NCBI GenBank assembly: GCA_023055505.1
Contig: JALIRH010000023.1
Span: 5,586,423 to 5,650,422, forward strand
Direction: 5' to 3'
From: Callipepla californica brunnescens
Taxonomy: Eukaryota > Chordata > Aves > Galliformes > Odontophoridae
DNA: 64,000 nucleotides
Below, piece by piece: positions 36,853-49,130 of this stretch; positions within the stretch are counted from its first letter, which is position 1; the number at the start of each line of letters is the position of its first letter. A program made the position numbers and the translations under genes. The notes beneath the pieces were generated by a model. That model made no database searches and was not told the origin of the DNA. It saw nothing but the letters and a program-made list of their open reading frames with translations.

Positions 36853-37573
36853 AAAATATAATAAGTATTACCAAAAGGAATAGGAAATAGGCTAGATTTT
36901 CATCTATTGGAGTAGTAGATACTGACCAAAAATGTGTTACAAGAGTATGTTAGAGCCTTTTCTCCCCTGTGAAATGTGGACTACTGTGTGTAACCCAGAA
37001 TTTAAAATGGACTGTTTTGATCTTCTCAGTAAAATTACTTTTTGAAGTTAATTACATTGTACAAAAGTTAATTATAGCAAGCAATAAATTAAAGTTCTTT
37101 CCCTTTAAAATAATGATGATAATGATAACAGGAACAATAATTAATTAAAGCAACGTGTCAAATTGCATGTAATTTACTGTCTTACTCATGAAAGTTATAA
37201 CTTGGTAGGAAAAAAAATAAAAAATGAAATGAGTAGAAGTTGAGACAAGCAGTTCTCTTGATGAAAGGATGGTTCAGTGTTGAGATTTCGAAAACAAATG
37301 CTCATGAATTCAGTAATATTTGACAATATGGTATTATTTTTGAATGGTATATAAATGAATTATTTGAATGGTATTATTTAATGGATTCTCCTCACTTACT
37401 AACTATGAAATAAAGGAAAATTATTATGAAATAAAACAAATTAAAGTGCTTGTTAGTATCTAAGGAGCTTAGATGAAGGGATCTACATGATACTTTGTAT
37501 TAATTACTTATCATGAATTTGAATGCTAAATTGCAGATATATTTTTTTCATTTTCTTTTATTTTTGTTTACAC
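36853..37573. other. Unique AT-rich DNA
   Basis: No feature recognised. It has a repeated GAATGGTATTATTT motif near 37320-37380 and AT-rich runs. Confidence 0.45.
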
Positions 37574-37680
37574 ATTGTGCTGAGGGACGTTGTTTATTGA
37601 TAACTACTGGAGATAGGTAGACAGTTGTACTGAATTATCTTGTAGGTCTTTCCTAACATTGGTGATTCTATGATTCTGTA
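37574..37680 (+). mobile_element. CR1 3' terminal piece, inverted relative to its neighbour
   Basis: The plus strand reads TTGTGCTGAGGGACGTTG, then TGTAGGTCTTTCCTAACATTGG and TGATTCTATGATTCTG, the last ~107 bp of a CR1. The adjoining minus piece (37681-37937) ends, in sense orientation, exactly where this begins, as comparison with the contiguous copy at 31568-32000 shows. Confidence 0.8.
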
Positions 37681-37937
37681 ACATATAAACATTTCTTGAA
37701 CATCCATAGGGTCAGTGACTCTACGACCTCCCCAAGCAGCCCCTTCCAGCACTTGCCCACTCTCTTGGTGAAGAAATATTTCCTAATGTCCAACCTGAAT
37801 CCCTTCTGATGCAACTTGAAGCCATTCCTTCTAGTCCTATCGCTAGGTACATGGGAGAAGGGGCTAACTGACACCTCAACACAGCCTCCCTTCAGGTAGT
37901 TATAGAAAGCAATAAAGGTTTCCCCTAAGCCTCTTCT
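37681..37937 (-). mobile_element. CR1 3' UTR piece on minus
   Basis: On plus: ACATATAAACATTTCTTGAAC, then CCCAAGCAGCCCCTTCCAGC. It is the complement of the CR1 segment that precedes the tail (sense ...TTCAAGAAATGTTTATATGT). It is cut at 37937 by a very short plus-strand CR1 end. Confidence 0.85.
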
Positions 37938-37981
37938 TGAATCTCTAGAGGTCCCTTCCAACCCCTACAATTCTGTGATTC
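37938..37981 (+). mobile_element. Very short CR1 3' end (44 bp)
   Basis: It consists of CTAGAGGTCCCTTCCAACCC plus CTACAATTCTGTGATTCC. This is identical over most of its length to the end of the CR1 at 33340-33385. It is either an extreme 5'-truncated insertion or a rearranged piece. Confidence 0.8.
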
Positions 37982-38310
37982 CTCAAGATGATTAGCTCCA
38001 TAATCTTACCCGGCACTGAGGTCATGCTGTCAGGCCTGTGGTTCCCCAGATTCTTCTTGTAAATGAGAATCACATTGGAAAGCCTCAGATCCTCTTTCCA
38101 GTTGACCAGGAATGCTGATACATGATAGAATGTGTCCTGGCTATAGCCTCTGCCAACTCCCTCAGCACCCTCAGGTGGATCTCACCTGGCCCAATGGACT
38201 TGCGACAGTCCAGGTGGAGTACTAGACCTCCAATTGTTTCCACCTGAATCATGGGGGCTTTTTTCTGCTCCTCGTCTGAGACTTCCAGGTCAGAGGGTGG
38301 AGTGCAACGG
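37982..38310 (-). mobile_element. CR1 RT-region piece on minus
   Basis: The plus-strand ATGATTAGCTCCATAATCTT, GAGGTCATGCTGTCAGGCCT and GTGGTTCCCCAGATTCTTC correspond to the same CR1 RT region as 36170-36260. No 3' end is attached, so it is an internal fragment. Confidence 0.75.
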
Positions 38311-38554
38311 CATGAGTCAGGTGTAATTGTAGAGAGGGGGATGTTTTTCTCCAGTCATGCGTGATTCACGCTATCACCCTTTAACAGTATGTGAATGTGT
38401 TAACAGCTGCTCACAAGGATGAAACACAGGAAGAGTAAAACTTGATCCAGAATCTCTGACCAGCACCCTGAGAGTGATTCCTCTGCAAGTGAAAGACCCT
38501 GTTTACTCTTGTCGAACCTCATTAGATTCCTCTCCTCACTTCCTGGCAGCACAG

Positions 38555-40185
38555 CCCTGTGGTGTGTGCAAGATCTGAGGGAAAAGAGAGAGATGCACAG
38601 TAAGTGGAAACAGGGTTGTGTAACCTGGGAAGAACACAGGGATGTCATCTGCATGTGTAAAGATAAGACCAGGAAAGCCAGGGCACAGGTGGAGCTGAAT
38701 TTGGTGAAGGAAGTGAAAAATAACAAGGGGTTCTACAGGATCATAGGCAGGAAGACACAGACCGAGGAGAATGTTCCCTCTCTGATTAATGAGCATGGAG
38801 AACTGGCTTCCTCAGACTTGGAAAAAGCTGAGGCGCTCAATAAGTGCTTTGCCTCAGTCTTCATTGGTGGTCAGACCACCTGTGTCTGCCAGGACCCTGA
38901 ACCTCTAGGTGTGGAATTCATTCTGCTGCTAACAGTGGAACAAGTCTGAGACCTCCTCATGAAACTGAATGGATATAAGTCCATGGAGCCAGATGATATG
39001 CATTCCAGGGTTCTGAGAGAGATGGGCGATGTGGTTGCTGAGTCACTCTCCATCATATTTGAAAAATCATGGGTGTTGGGTGAAATTCCTGGTGACTAGT
39101 AAAGGAAAACATTATTCCCATTTTTAAGAAAGGGAGAAAGGATGATCTGGGGAACAAACAGTGAGCCTCACCTCTGTGCCTGGGAAGATCATGAAACAGA
39201 TCTTCCTGGTTACCATGTTAAGGTACATGCAAGACAAAGAGGTAATCCAAGACAGCCAGCATGGTTTCATCAAGGGCAGATTTCGCCTGATCAATCTGGT
39301 TATTTTCTATGATGGAGTGATGGAAAAAGTGGACAAGGTAAAGGGTGACTAATATCATCTACCTGGACTTCTGTAAAGACTTTGACGTGGTCACTGACCA
39401 CATCCTTCTCTCTAAATTGGAGAGGTATGGATTTGAAGTGGATTAAGAACTTTTTGGCTGGTTGCAGCCAGAGGGTTGTGATCAATGGTTCTACATCTGG
39501 TGTCCCCCAAGGGTCAGTCTTGGGACTGGTGCTATTCAGCATCTTTATCAGTGACACAGATGATGTAATTGAGTGTACCCTTAGTAAGTTTGCAGATAAC
39601 ACCAATTTGTGCAGTGCCATTGATACACTGGAGAGAAAAGAAACCACCCAGAGGGACCAGGACACACTGGAGAAGTGGGCCCATCTGAATCTAATAGTGC
39701 TCAATGAGACCAAAGGCAAGGTTTTAGACTTGTGTTGCAGCAATCACACATATACACAGACTGGGAGAAGAGCTCAATACCTGTGGAGAAAGACTTAGGT
39801 TTTGGTGGACCAAAAGCTGGACATGAGCCAGCAGTGTGTGCCTGCAGTTTGTGAGGCCAGTAGTACGCTGTACTATATTAGAAGAGGGTGACCAGCAGGG
39901 AGAGGGAGGGGATTGTTCCCCATGTACTCTACCCTCATGAGGCCTCATGTGGGGACCCCAGCACAAAAAAGATGTGGAGTTGTTGGAGCAGGTCCAGAGG
40001 AGGGCCATGAAGTTGATCAAAGGGCTGGAGCACCTTTCCAATGAGGAAAGGTAGAATGTGACAAGGCTGATTATGGCCCTGGGCAGCATGGTTTAGTGGT
40101 TGGCAATCCTGCCAATGGCAGGGGGTTGAACCATCTTTGAGTTTTTTTCAATCTAGGCCTATGTTTCTATGATTCTGTGAAGGAT
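38555..40185 (+). mobile_element. CR1 retrotransposon, RT region through 3' tail (1.6 kb)
   Basis: A plus-strand CR1. The frame 38509-38949 (146 codons) covers the region before the RT (V-N-N-K-G-F-Y-R-I-I-G-R-K-like, then A-E-A-L-N-K-C-F-A-S-V-F). The frame 39382-39798 covers the palm: [15 protein letters not shown], then F-A-D-N-T-N-L, where the catalytic second Asp of A-D-D is Asn. The end is marked by TCTAGGCCTATGTTTCTATG and ATTCTGTGA. Stops separate the frames, so it is dead. Just upstream, 38505-38545 holds a minus-strand CR1-like scrap (CTTGTCGAACCTCATTAG). Confidence 0.85.
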
Positions 40186-43100
40186 ATTTGTTTTTAATTA
40201 AATCATTAAATCATTAAATTTTCCTCCTAGAAAAGATATGTTATTCCAACAAAGAAAAATTGCAGATGTTTAAAACATTATTTAAAATTAAAGCATCTTC
40301 ACATCCTCAGTAACATTATTTTGGTAGAGATTGTAGAAAATGCACTTTGAATTTTTGAGAATTAAAGTATCATATCAACTTTATCACTTCAATATACTGA
40401 TGGGCCTAATGAGCAGAGAAGAAAAAAATTAAGCAGAAGGCATTTCATACATAGCCTTTTGTTGGAAAATTTCCCTTAATTATTATAAAAGAGCTCAAAA
40501 GGAGAATTTGATTAATTAAAAAATCAGTGACAACAGCAAGTTATGGCTTTGTAAGTATTCCATCAACAGTAAATCAATTATGGATTCAAAGTTGCAGCTT
40601 CTTCAGTTTTCACAAGAAACAGGATTAATAGCAGTATCAATACTCATTCTGATATTCTTCATGATGTATGCAGTCTATCTGAAAAAATTTTTTCCTATGA
40701 TACAAAGTAAAAACTTAGGAAAACTGCTCCAACTTTATTTAATACTTGTGTCAGTCTGGCAAACAGAAAAAAAAAATCAATTAAGACTGGTTGAAAGCAC
40801 TAAAATTGTGGGGAGAAAACCTTTCTGTATTCTAATTCATTCTAGCAAAGTGATGCTTGTTCTAATTATTCTGAAATATAAATGAACTTTACAATCAATA
40901 AAAATACATCCAATGCATATTTTCTTCTGACCAAGGATCTCTGTCAGTAATATAAATTAAAACAGCAACTCAGAAATCACTGATTACTAGTGACTACTCA
41001 AACCAAATTGTTCAAAAATTGGCTATACCACATCAGACCATTTAAATCTGTATCAGTCAGGTGAGATTACTATTTAAAACCTCTTTCACTTGTTTACAGA
41101 GTTGAAGAAAAATTAGTTATCTTTCACTTGTTTACAGAGTTGAAGGAAAATTAGTTATCTCAGAGTCTGAAAACTCAAAGTCATTTTCAGAAACTGAGAG
41201 TGATCTTGAACCTAATAGACTTAACCCTTTAAGGAAAGTTTGATTAAATATGACACAAATACACATACATAAAATCTCTTGATGTACTTCTCTATTAACC
41301 TCTAGATAATTCTGAGTGACACTTCGCTTAACAGATTTATAGGTCAGTCAAGTATCACTATCTGGTTAGAACATAGACTTGTTTTTACAGGGAAAGCATT
41401 TTACTAAATGACAAAAAATTTGCATAATTATCTTGACAGAGAATGGAGGTCAAAGACATTTTGTACTTCTTACTGTCACTCTCAAAGGCATGAGTATTCT
41501 TCAAATAAAGAGGGAACAATCTTTCTCAGTCTACCCCTTGATTTAATTGCCTGGTGAACCTTGATTTTTTTGGTTCGAGGAATTAACTTGAATTCATTTA
41601 GACAGCGAAAGAAACCCTAATTTGGAGCTGACCTCACTGTCACTGGTGTTAGCAGAAATGAGATGACAAAGCCAAATAAGCTGCACAGGTGATACAGTGG
41701 TTCTGGACATCAGAAATGGATGAAATAAAAATGTGTGCATAAGTTTTTAGAACTGAACGAGATTTCTAAGGTTACCAAAATTTTACTCAACACAAATACA
41801 GGGGAGAGTTGCATAAAGAGATGGAAAGCAAGTGTTCTTTACACTGCATAAGTTTTCAGTGGTCTCTGTTGCTGGAACTTTGTGTTTTGGGTCAAAATAA
41901 CCTTGTTTGCTGATAACCAAGTCGTTCATGCCCAGATCATCTCATTGGTAAGAAGGAATTTACCAGCACACTTCCCTGGGCCAGCTCCTTGCTGAGTCTC
42001 TCCAAGACTTCTTTCACTGACACTGATACACAGTAACAATCGATTTCTTCAGATTCTGTGTTATTATTCAATGGAAACAGCATAATGGAAATCAAGTCCT
42101 AATACAACTATTTTCATTATAATTATTTTTAATTCAATGAAAAGTTATTCTCAAGTGCATTTTTGCTCTGCAAGGGAACTGAAAATACTGCCTTCAGATA
42201 CAGCTACAGTAGACAATAGATTGCAGCTGTTACAGAAACAGTAATAGCACTCTTGTGTAAATACACAAGAATACAACTTTTTAATTTCATAATTACAAGA
42301 TATTTTTTCTTGCCTAATTCAGAGTTCAGTGCTTAATGAACACCTATTGCAAGGACTTGTTTTATCTTCTTTGCTCAGTATGTAGCCCTGAGTGTATTTA
42401 TTGCATTGTGTGTGTTTACTGCACAGTGTTGTATATTAAATTATTGATATCCTTATGAGATTTTTTATAGAATTAATTGCTTAAGAATGTAATTGCAACT
42501 ACTATTAATTATAAAATATATAGGAAATATTAATTAATTTATCTTTGCAGCTCCTGGCATGCTTCCTGTTTTATATGCATTATTTACCTCAGGAATAATC
42601 ACAGTCTCAAATACGACATTGCCACACTTTACCTAGGAAACCTGAAGCTGGGATGTATGTGTATCTTACGGTGCTCTGCCTTGTTACATCTTTCTGTAAA
42701 AAGATTCTTCACTAATCTGCCTGCCCTACTCTGCAATATTGCTGGAAGACTGATTGGGATATACTGGAGCAGCCTTCAGGGGTGAGTAGAACTGTCTTTG
42801 ACCATAGTGATGCATTTAGGTAGCTGTTAGCAACACATTTGGGTGTAGCCAAATAGTATCCTTGTTTTTTTCTTCTTTGGTACAAAAGTACTACATTTAA
42901 AGTATGATAAATGAAGAGCCACAAACACTTTGATTCTTACTGAGACAAGAACGGGTTAAAATAAAACTTAAGAATTGAGCCAAAGGAGGGAAAGGGACGG
43001 AGCTTGACTAACATCAAAAGGAAATGCATTGATAGTGAGTAGCACCCTGATAAACTATTGCACTGGAACAAACTGATACAACAAGACTGCAGTAGGATAG

Positions 43101-43861
43101 CAACCAGAAGAAGCTGGATCAGCATCTCCAACTGTAGAGAGGTGAAAAGTGCACAGCAAGAAGGACCTGTGATCTTCATTTTCCGGACCTTGTCCCACAG
43201 CCACCCGGAGACACTGCACACATTCACCCAAAGAAATTCAAGGCAGGGCTTACAGAAATGACTTCTCGGAGTTAAATGTAATAATTCATCCCAGTTCTTG
43301 GAAATGTAGTGAATATACATGCTTTATGGTTTTAAAAATACGGTTGCTTCTCTCTTCAGTGTGTAAGATAGGTGGGGCTACCTCCTTGCACCTGGCTTGT
43401 GTGCACAATGCTGAATAAACATTCCTGCTTAATAACTTAACTCTAGGTTATAGAGTTTGATTCTACAAATCATTATGACAGTTTGAAACATCTACATTTT
43501 CTTTTAACAGTGCATGTGATACAGCAGCCTGTTTCATCACTGTAGTTTTGATATCTTTTTCTACTTTAAGCGCTCAATCTCTCTACTAATTACAGACTTA
43601 GAGTTTCAATGAGGAGCAAACAGAAAAGAAAATGTACAGATTGTGGCCAGTTGTGAAAAGGCTAAGCATAAAGGAAATGCTGGACACCACAAACTGAAAA
43701 TTTCAGGGCAGTGTTCCCATGCATCCATAGGAGTGTAACTCTGTGTTTTGCACCACACTCATCTGATTGAATGCCTTCCTGCAAATGGGATGAATCAAAA
43801 GATTTTGATATTAAGGCAATTTCTGTTTTTGTAAGACAAACTTCTAGATATAATATGTTCT
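40186..43861. other. Unique AT-rich DNA
   Basis: No gene or transposon supported. The open frame 40580-40885 (plus, 101 codons) has a hydrophobic segment but no domain or coding bias I can see. The region includes a 38-bp tandem duplication at 41083-41158. Confidence 0.5.
41083..41158 (+). repeat. Tandem duplication, 2 x 38 bp
   Basis: The unit CTTTCACTTGTTTACAGAGT... is repeated directly head-to-tail with one A-to-G difference (GAAGAAAAA versus GAAGGAAAA). It is a recent local duplication. Confidence 0.95.
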
Positions 43862-44405
43862 TGGGATCACAGAATCATAAAATCACCAAGGTTAGAAAAG
43901 GCCTACAAGACAATCCAGTCCAACTGTCCACATATCACCAATAGCTCTCACTAAATCATGTCCTTCAACACGACATTTAAACATTACTTGAACATTCCCA
44001 GGGTTGTTGACTTCACCACCTCCCTGGGCAGCCCATTCCAGCACCAGAACACTCTTCTGGAAAAGTAGTATTTCCTAACATCCAGTCTGAATCTCCCCTA
44101 GCACAACTTGGGGCTGTTCCTTCTAGCCTAACCACTAATTACAAGAGAGCAGAGTCTGAACTCCAGCTTACTACAGCCTCCCTTCATATAGTTATAGAAA
44201 GTAATAAGGTCTCCCCTGAGCCCCGACTTCTCCAGGCTGAGCAATCCCAGCTCCATCAGCCATTCTTCATAAGACTCGTGCTCCATACCCCTTACCAGCT
44301 TCATTGCCCTTCCCTGTAAATGCTTCAGGTCCTCAATGTCTTTCTTGAAGTGGGGGGCCAAACACTGAACACAGCACTCAAGGTGTGGCTTCACCAGTGC
44401 TTAAG
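43862..44405 (-). mobile_element. CR1 3'-end fragment
   Basis: It starts on plus GGATCACAGAATCATAAAAT, then CACCAAGGTTAG, with the later landmark ACCTCCCTGGGCAGCCCATT. On minus, 44128-44394 reads [15 protein letters not shown], then E-E-W-L-M-E-L-G-L, the CR1 ORF2 C-terminus. It ends at GGCTTCACCAGTGCTTAAG, a 5' truncation. Confidence 0.9.
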
Positions 44406-47400
44406 ATCACTTTAGTCAGAAATATATCAGGCTAATTAGACTGAATAATCTAATTCCTACTCTTTCAATTACAGTATGGTAGTCAGTGGCTCAATATGCA
44501 CCATGTAACAATGTAGTCATTGATGCACTAGTAACTTTGGAAGCTTTGGAACTCTGCAGTAGTCACGCATAGTGTGATATAAGCTATTCTAAGTAGCAAA
44601 ATAGGAAATTCAGGTATTGAAGTCTTTTGTAAAGATTTGTTTTCTCTTGCTTTTTACTTCCAAATGGCAGTATCTGTACATGACAACAATGAATAGCAAA
44701 AGTGAATCTTGGAACTTGTGAGGAGGCTCCTTTTTTTTGGAAGACTTCAAGTTGGAGTTGTATCTGATAAACATATCATCTGTGTCAGGAGCTTCATACA
44801 ACCCAAAGTTTCTTGAAAGTACCACTACACAGACTCTGAAGAATTATTTCTCCACATGCACAGTACTTTATGGTATCCCAAATATATCCGATCTGTTGCA
44901 CATGTGGATACCACCTGTGAAGCATGTGCACAACACATTTCATGCCTCTCTTGAGGGAGTGGGTCTCGTAGTTGTTTAATTAGAAAGGACCCTATTTTTA
45001 CGGAATTTTATCTTCATGCATACCCACCTCCCAGTCCATGAATACTTTTGAGTGAAACTGCATATGCATTTTTCCTTACTGTGGTAATCTTAAACTGATA
45101 GATAAATGTTTCACTTAGTAATAGAAGTGAAATCACTTTGAAGAATTTAGCAACTAGGACTGCTTTTTTTAACTGTTTTTTATATTGTATGTCACAGCTT
45201 TCCAAAACAATACTTTTACTTTTATATTACTTAATGTTTTATTTTTGTTACGATGGGCATGCAGTCGTTTGAAAACCAGAGGTCAGATTTCATATTTGTG
45301 TTCCTTCTGCTTTACCTCTGAGCAATTTTCTTTCATTTCTATTATCCCATGCATGCCACTATGAGGAATGTGTTCTTTTAAATTATAAATAGCTACTTAC
45401 CTATTACATCTATTATATACTTCACATTATGAAAATTACTGTCAATAAAAAACATGTTGCTATGAACGAAATAGAACTATTGTATCATGGAATTGGTATT
45501 CTTAAGACACCTGTAGTTAGTTACCTGATGCGTGAGGCTCCGCGCTTTGCTCTCTGTCCTTATCTGTTGACCGTTTTGGAGCATGACACTGAAAAGTACA
45601 GTGCATTTTTTTCCATTTGTGAATTGAAAGATATTTCAAGTATATACAGTAGCACACTCCCTCTTCTACTACTGTAACACAAATCTAAGTGTGTGCATTT
45701 TCACATTCTAAGTTTTGCATTTTCCTTTTCAGTGCCTTTTTGTCATGCAAAAAAAAAAAAAAACCAAAAACACACACACAAAAAAAAGCCCACAAAATAG
45801 TAAAACAGCAGAGGAATAATTACCTATTCTCAAGAAGTTTACAGTACCGTTTTTTTTACTATCTAAGACAGATTTCTAAATTTACTCTCTGTGGAGAACC
45901 AAGGATAAGGACCACATCCCACAGAATTCAAAAATGGCGTGCATTAGCATTGGGGAAGGGAGAGGAGCATGTGACAGTTTCATGAAACTGTTCAGAGACA
46001 GAGACCACTGAGATATGGATTAGATTTTGATACAAAAGAAGATCTTAATACACTGACATTTTTGTGACTTTAGAATTCTGGAATGCCCTTGAGGGACTAT
46101 CTTTTCATTAACTCTGTTGGGTGATTTTCAGACTCATGCACACAAGCTTCAGATCTTAGAAATTATCCTCTGATGTCAGTAACATTTATTCTTTACTTTA
46201 CTGATAGTGTCTCAAATCCAAAATCAGGTGACTGTATGATTAGTTCATGAATGTTTGTGTATATTACTTGCATCCATTTAATAAAATATAAGATCCTACA
46301 TTCAACCTTATGTAATTGATTTGTCTCAAACACAGAAAGCTAGAGCTTCCAGCATGATAAATCAGAAAACAAACATAGCTCATGAATTTAACTTTCATGC
46401 ACAGCTACTTAAATATAGGAAGTCAAATTATTCCAAATTAAACCACACTTTTTATTATGTATATTGCCTATTACTTTAAATTAAAAATGAAAGATAGAAA
46501 GTAGAAATATTCATCATATTATTGCCATTACCTTCTGTGGGATAAAAAACCTTGAACCACAGCCTATGAAGCTCAGATTTTTTAATAATTATTTAAATGA
46601 TGCCTTTTGTCACAATAGATAAAAGATCTCTGTTGGTCTTATTGTGGTTTCACATTCTTGAAACCTACCTGCTTCAGTTTTTGTTTGTAATTTTTTGCTC
46701 TCCCCTCCCCCCTCCCCCTGCCCCTTTTCTCTGTCCCTCTCTCACATGCTTCGTCCTAAGCATTTCATTACCCTGACCTTTTTACTATAAACATTTGGGC
46801 TCAGATTGCCTACAAATGAGTTTGAAGGATATAAATCACTCTCATGGTATTTCCCATGGCTTATCAACATTGTTTGTGAGCTTCTGCAGATGCCCTTCCT
46901 GGCATCCAAGCCCAGTAGACTGCAGGAAGCAAAAAAATTCCAGATTTCTCCGGATGCCCAGGGAAGGTTTGCTACAGAACAGTGTGTGCTCAGATAAATG
47001 CCACTGTGTTGAATCAGCATGGTTGGGCATTTAGCCTGTGACCTTCTCAAAGATGACAGCTTTCCCTATAAGCTGTCTTTGACATAAACTATAACACAGA
47101 CTGACAAAAATACTACAGTTAAGGAGAATTACATATATTTTACTGTTAACTCATCCTTTGCCTTTGCTGATCTCTGGTGAACTTGGCATTATTCTGTACA
47201 ATGTCACAAGCTTTTTTTTCCATCAGCTGTATGCAGGTTTTTGATTTGAAGAAAAGAGTTCTTTGCACAGTCATGTTATGTCACCTTGATATTTTGTATG
47301 TGCCTTGGTCCATATGCATCTAGGTGTTCTTGCTAGAAATGATTCAGAACATTCTTGTAGTCGCTAGTAGCATAAATATTTTTGCTGTTACACTCACTGT

Positions 47401-47650
47401 ATTTGGAGCCATAAGGGAAGTTTTCAGGTGAGAGAATTATTTTCAGAGCAATATTATCCACATTAAAATATATCTTCAGATTTTTAGTCCTAAAAGGACT
47501 TATTTTTTTCCCAAATCATTATTCACAATCTCTGTGCTCACATGGACTTAACTCCAACAGATTTCTTCTTTATTCATAGTACCTGTTCTCTTATAATCTA
47601 TATATTGCTTGTTTAAACTAATATAGATTATCAGAATCATAGAATCATGG
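44406..47650. other. Unique AT-rich DNA
   Basis: No gene supported. It holds an A run with a CA-rich patch (about 45750-45787), a C-rich stretch (about 46701-46725) and no recognisable transposon. The last 20 bases (AGAATCATAGAATCATGG) look like a CR1 tail complement next to the mariner-derived element. Confidence 0.5.
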
Positions 47651-48224
47651 TAGGTCACTGAATGTAATGCCTCCTATTTGTTTCTATGGAAACTACAACA
47701 GCTACATGGAGAACAATAACATTCAATAGAGCAGATTCTCAGCTATGAAAAATAAAATAAAATAAAAAATAAAAAGCTATCTTTCAATACAGTCACAATG
47801 ACTGATGCATTTTCTTCAGCAATGAACATAAGCATACATGCCATCCTCTTAAAAATCTTCATGGCCGTTCAGAAAGTGGCTTGTCTTTCACACTGCACTC
47901 ACTACTGCTGAAACACACCACCCATTGCCTCATTGTGCTCACATTCACTATTTGTTCTTCATAAATATTCATCAATCATTGATGAATCTCAGTGGTGCAG
48001 TTTTTACACATGGAGAAATTCAGTTGCACACCTCTGCTTTGTACATGCCTCCTTATCAGATAGTGTTTGGCCAGACTGTCCCTCTACTGTCAACTATCAC
48101 ATGGCAACAAAATTAAAGAGAATTTTGGTGGGAAGGTTCAACCTTCATTGCCATACAAACATCCACTTCTCATGTTGTAGGCCAACACAATAAAATAGGA
48201 GGTATTACTTTCAGGGCAGCCCTA
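47651..48224 (+). mobile_element. Mariner-derived non-autonomous element
   Basis: The ends form diverged terminal inverted repeats. The left end reads TAGGTCACTGAATGTAATGCC TCCTATTTG, and the right end read on minus gives TAGGGCTGCCCTGAAAGTAAT ACCTCCTATTTTAT. The right 355 bp match the relic at 350-692. At about 574 bp it is far shorter than a full mariner, and no transposase frame remains. It seems to sit inside a minus-strand CR1: CR1 tail octamers lie immediately left, and the rest of a CR1 3' end starts 16 bp to its right. Confidence 0.65.
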
Positions 48225-48240
48225 GCAGAATTAAAGGAAC

Positions 48241-48699
48241 AATCTTAGAACGACTTGGGTTGGAAGAGACCTTAAAGATTATCTGTTTCCTACATCTTAT
48301 GTGAGCAGGATTGCAAACCACCAAATTAGTCTGTCGTCCAACATGGTCTTTAACACCTCCTCAGATTGGGCTTTCACAGCTTTTCTGGGCAAATTTCTCC
48401 AGTGCCTCACCATCCCCTGAGTGAAAAATTTCCTCCTAACATCTAACCAAAATCTCCCCACTTTTGGTTAAAGCAGATAATGTAAAAAGTCAGTCTCCTG
48501 TTTATAATCTCCACAAGTACTGAAAAGTAACAATGAGATCTGCAGGATACATTCTCTTTTCCAGAACGATCAAACCCATCTCCCTCAAGCTATTTTCATA
48601 AGAGAGGTGCTCCAGCCCTTTGGTCACCTTTGTGGCCCTCCTCTGGACCCTATCCAACAACTACACATCTTTCTTGTTCTGGGGTCCCAAGGCCTGGGG
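48241..48699 (-). mobile_element. CR1 3'-end fragment on minus
   Basis: On plus: CTTAGAACGACTTGGGTTGG, then AAGAGACCTTAAAG, through TGTGGCCCTCCTCTGGACCC to TGGGGTCCCAAGGCCTGG. It is a standard CR1 3' end read on minus and stops abruptly where a plus-strand CR1 begins. Confidence 0.85.
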
Positions 48700-49088
48700 T
48701 ATGTTCAGACTTGAGAAAAAGAAGACTCAGAGGGGATCTAATTTATGTCTATAAATATTTAAGAAGCGGGAGGCGAAGGGACAAGGCTGAACTCTTCTCC
48801 ACAGTGTGTGGTGATAGAACGAGGGGAAATGGCCACAAACTGAAGCATAGGAAGTTCCGCACAAATGTGTGTTGGAACTTCTTCACAATAAGGGTGATGG
48901 AGCACTGGCACAGGCTGCACAGAGAGGTGGTGGAATCTCCTCTGGAGAAGTTCAAGACCTGCCTGGACACTGACCCGTGCAAACTGGGCTAGGGAGTTGC
49001 CTTGGCAGGAGAACTGGAGTAGATGATCTCTGGAGGTCCCTTCCAACCCCTATAGTTCTGTGATCCTGCGATTCTGTGATTCTGTGAT
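48700..49088 (+). mobile_element. CR1 3' end on plus, with tail
   Basis: It starts TATGTTCAGACTTGAGAAAA, runs through GAGCACTGGCACAGGCTGCA to CTCTGGAGGTCCCTTCCAAC, and ends in four tail octamers (GCGATTCTGTGATTCTGTG). A run of 30 T follows. Confidence 0.9.
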
Positions 49089-49097
49089 TCCTGTCTT

Positions 49098-49099
<2 letters not shown>

Positions 49100-49129
<30 letters not shown>
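49100..49129. repeat. Poly-T tract (30 bases)
   Basis: A 30-base T run immediately 3' of a CR1 tail. CR1 elements do not normally end in poly-A or poly-T, so this is likely a later expansion of the CTTTCT sequence after the tail. Confidence 0.9.

Positions 49130-49130
<1 letters not shown>

Noticed and set aside
40580..40885. 101-codon plus frame with a hydrophobic segment
   Set aside because: AT-rich chance frame; hydrophobic bias follows from composition.
48241..49088. Twin-priming (single inverted CR1 insertion)
   Set aside because: Both opposed pieces contain overlapping parts of the CR1 3' UTR and have different tail-proximal sequences, so they are separate insertions.
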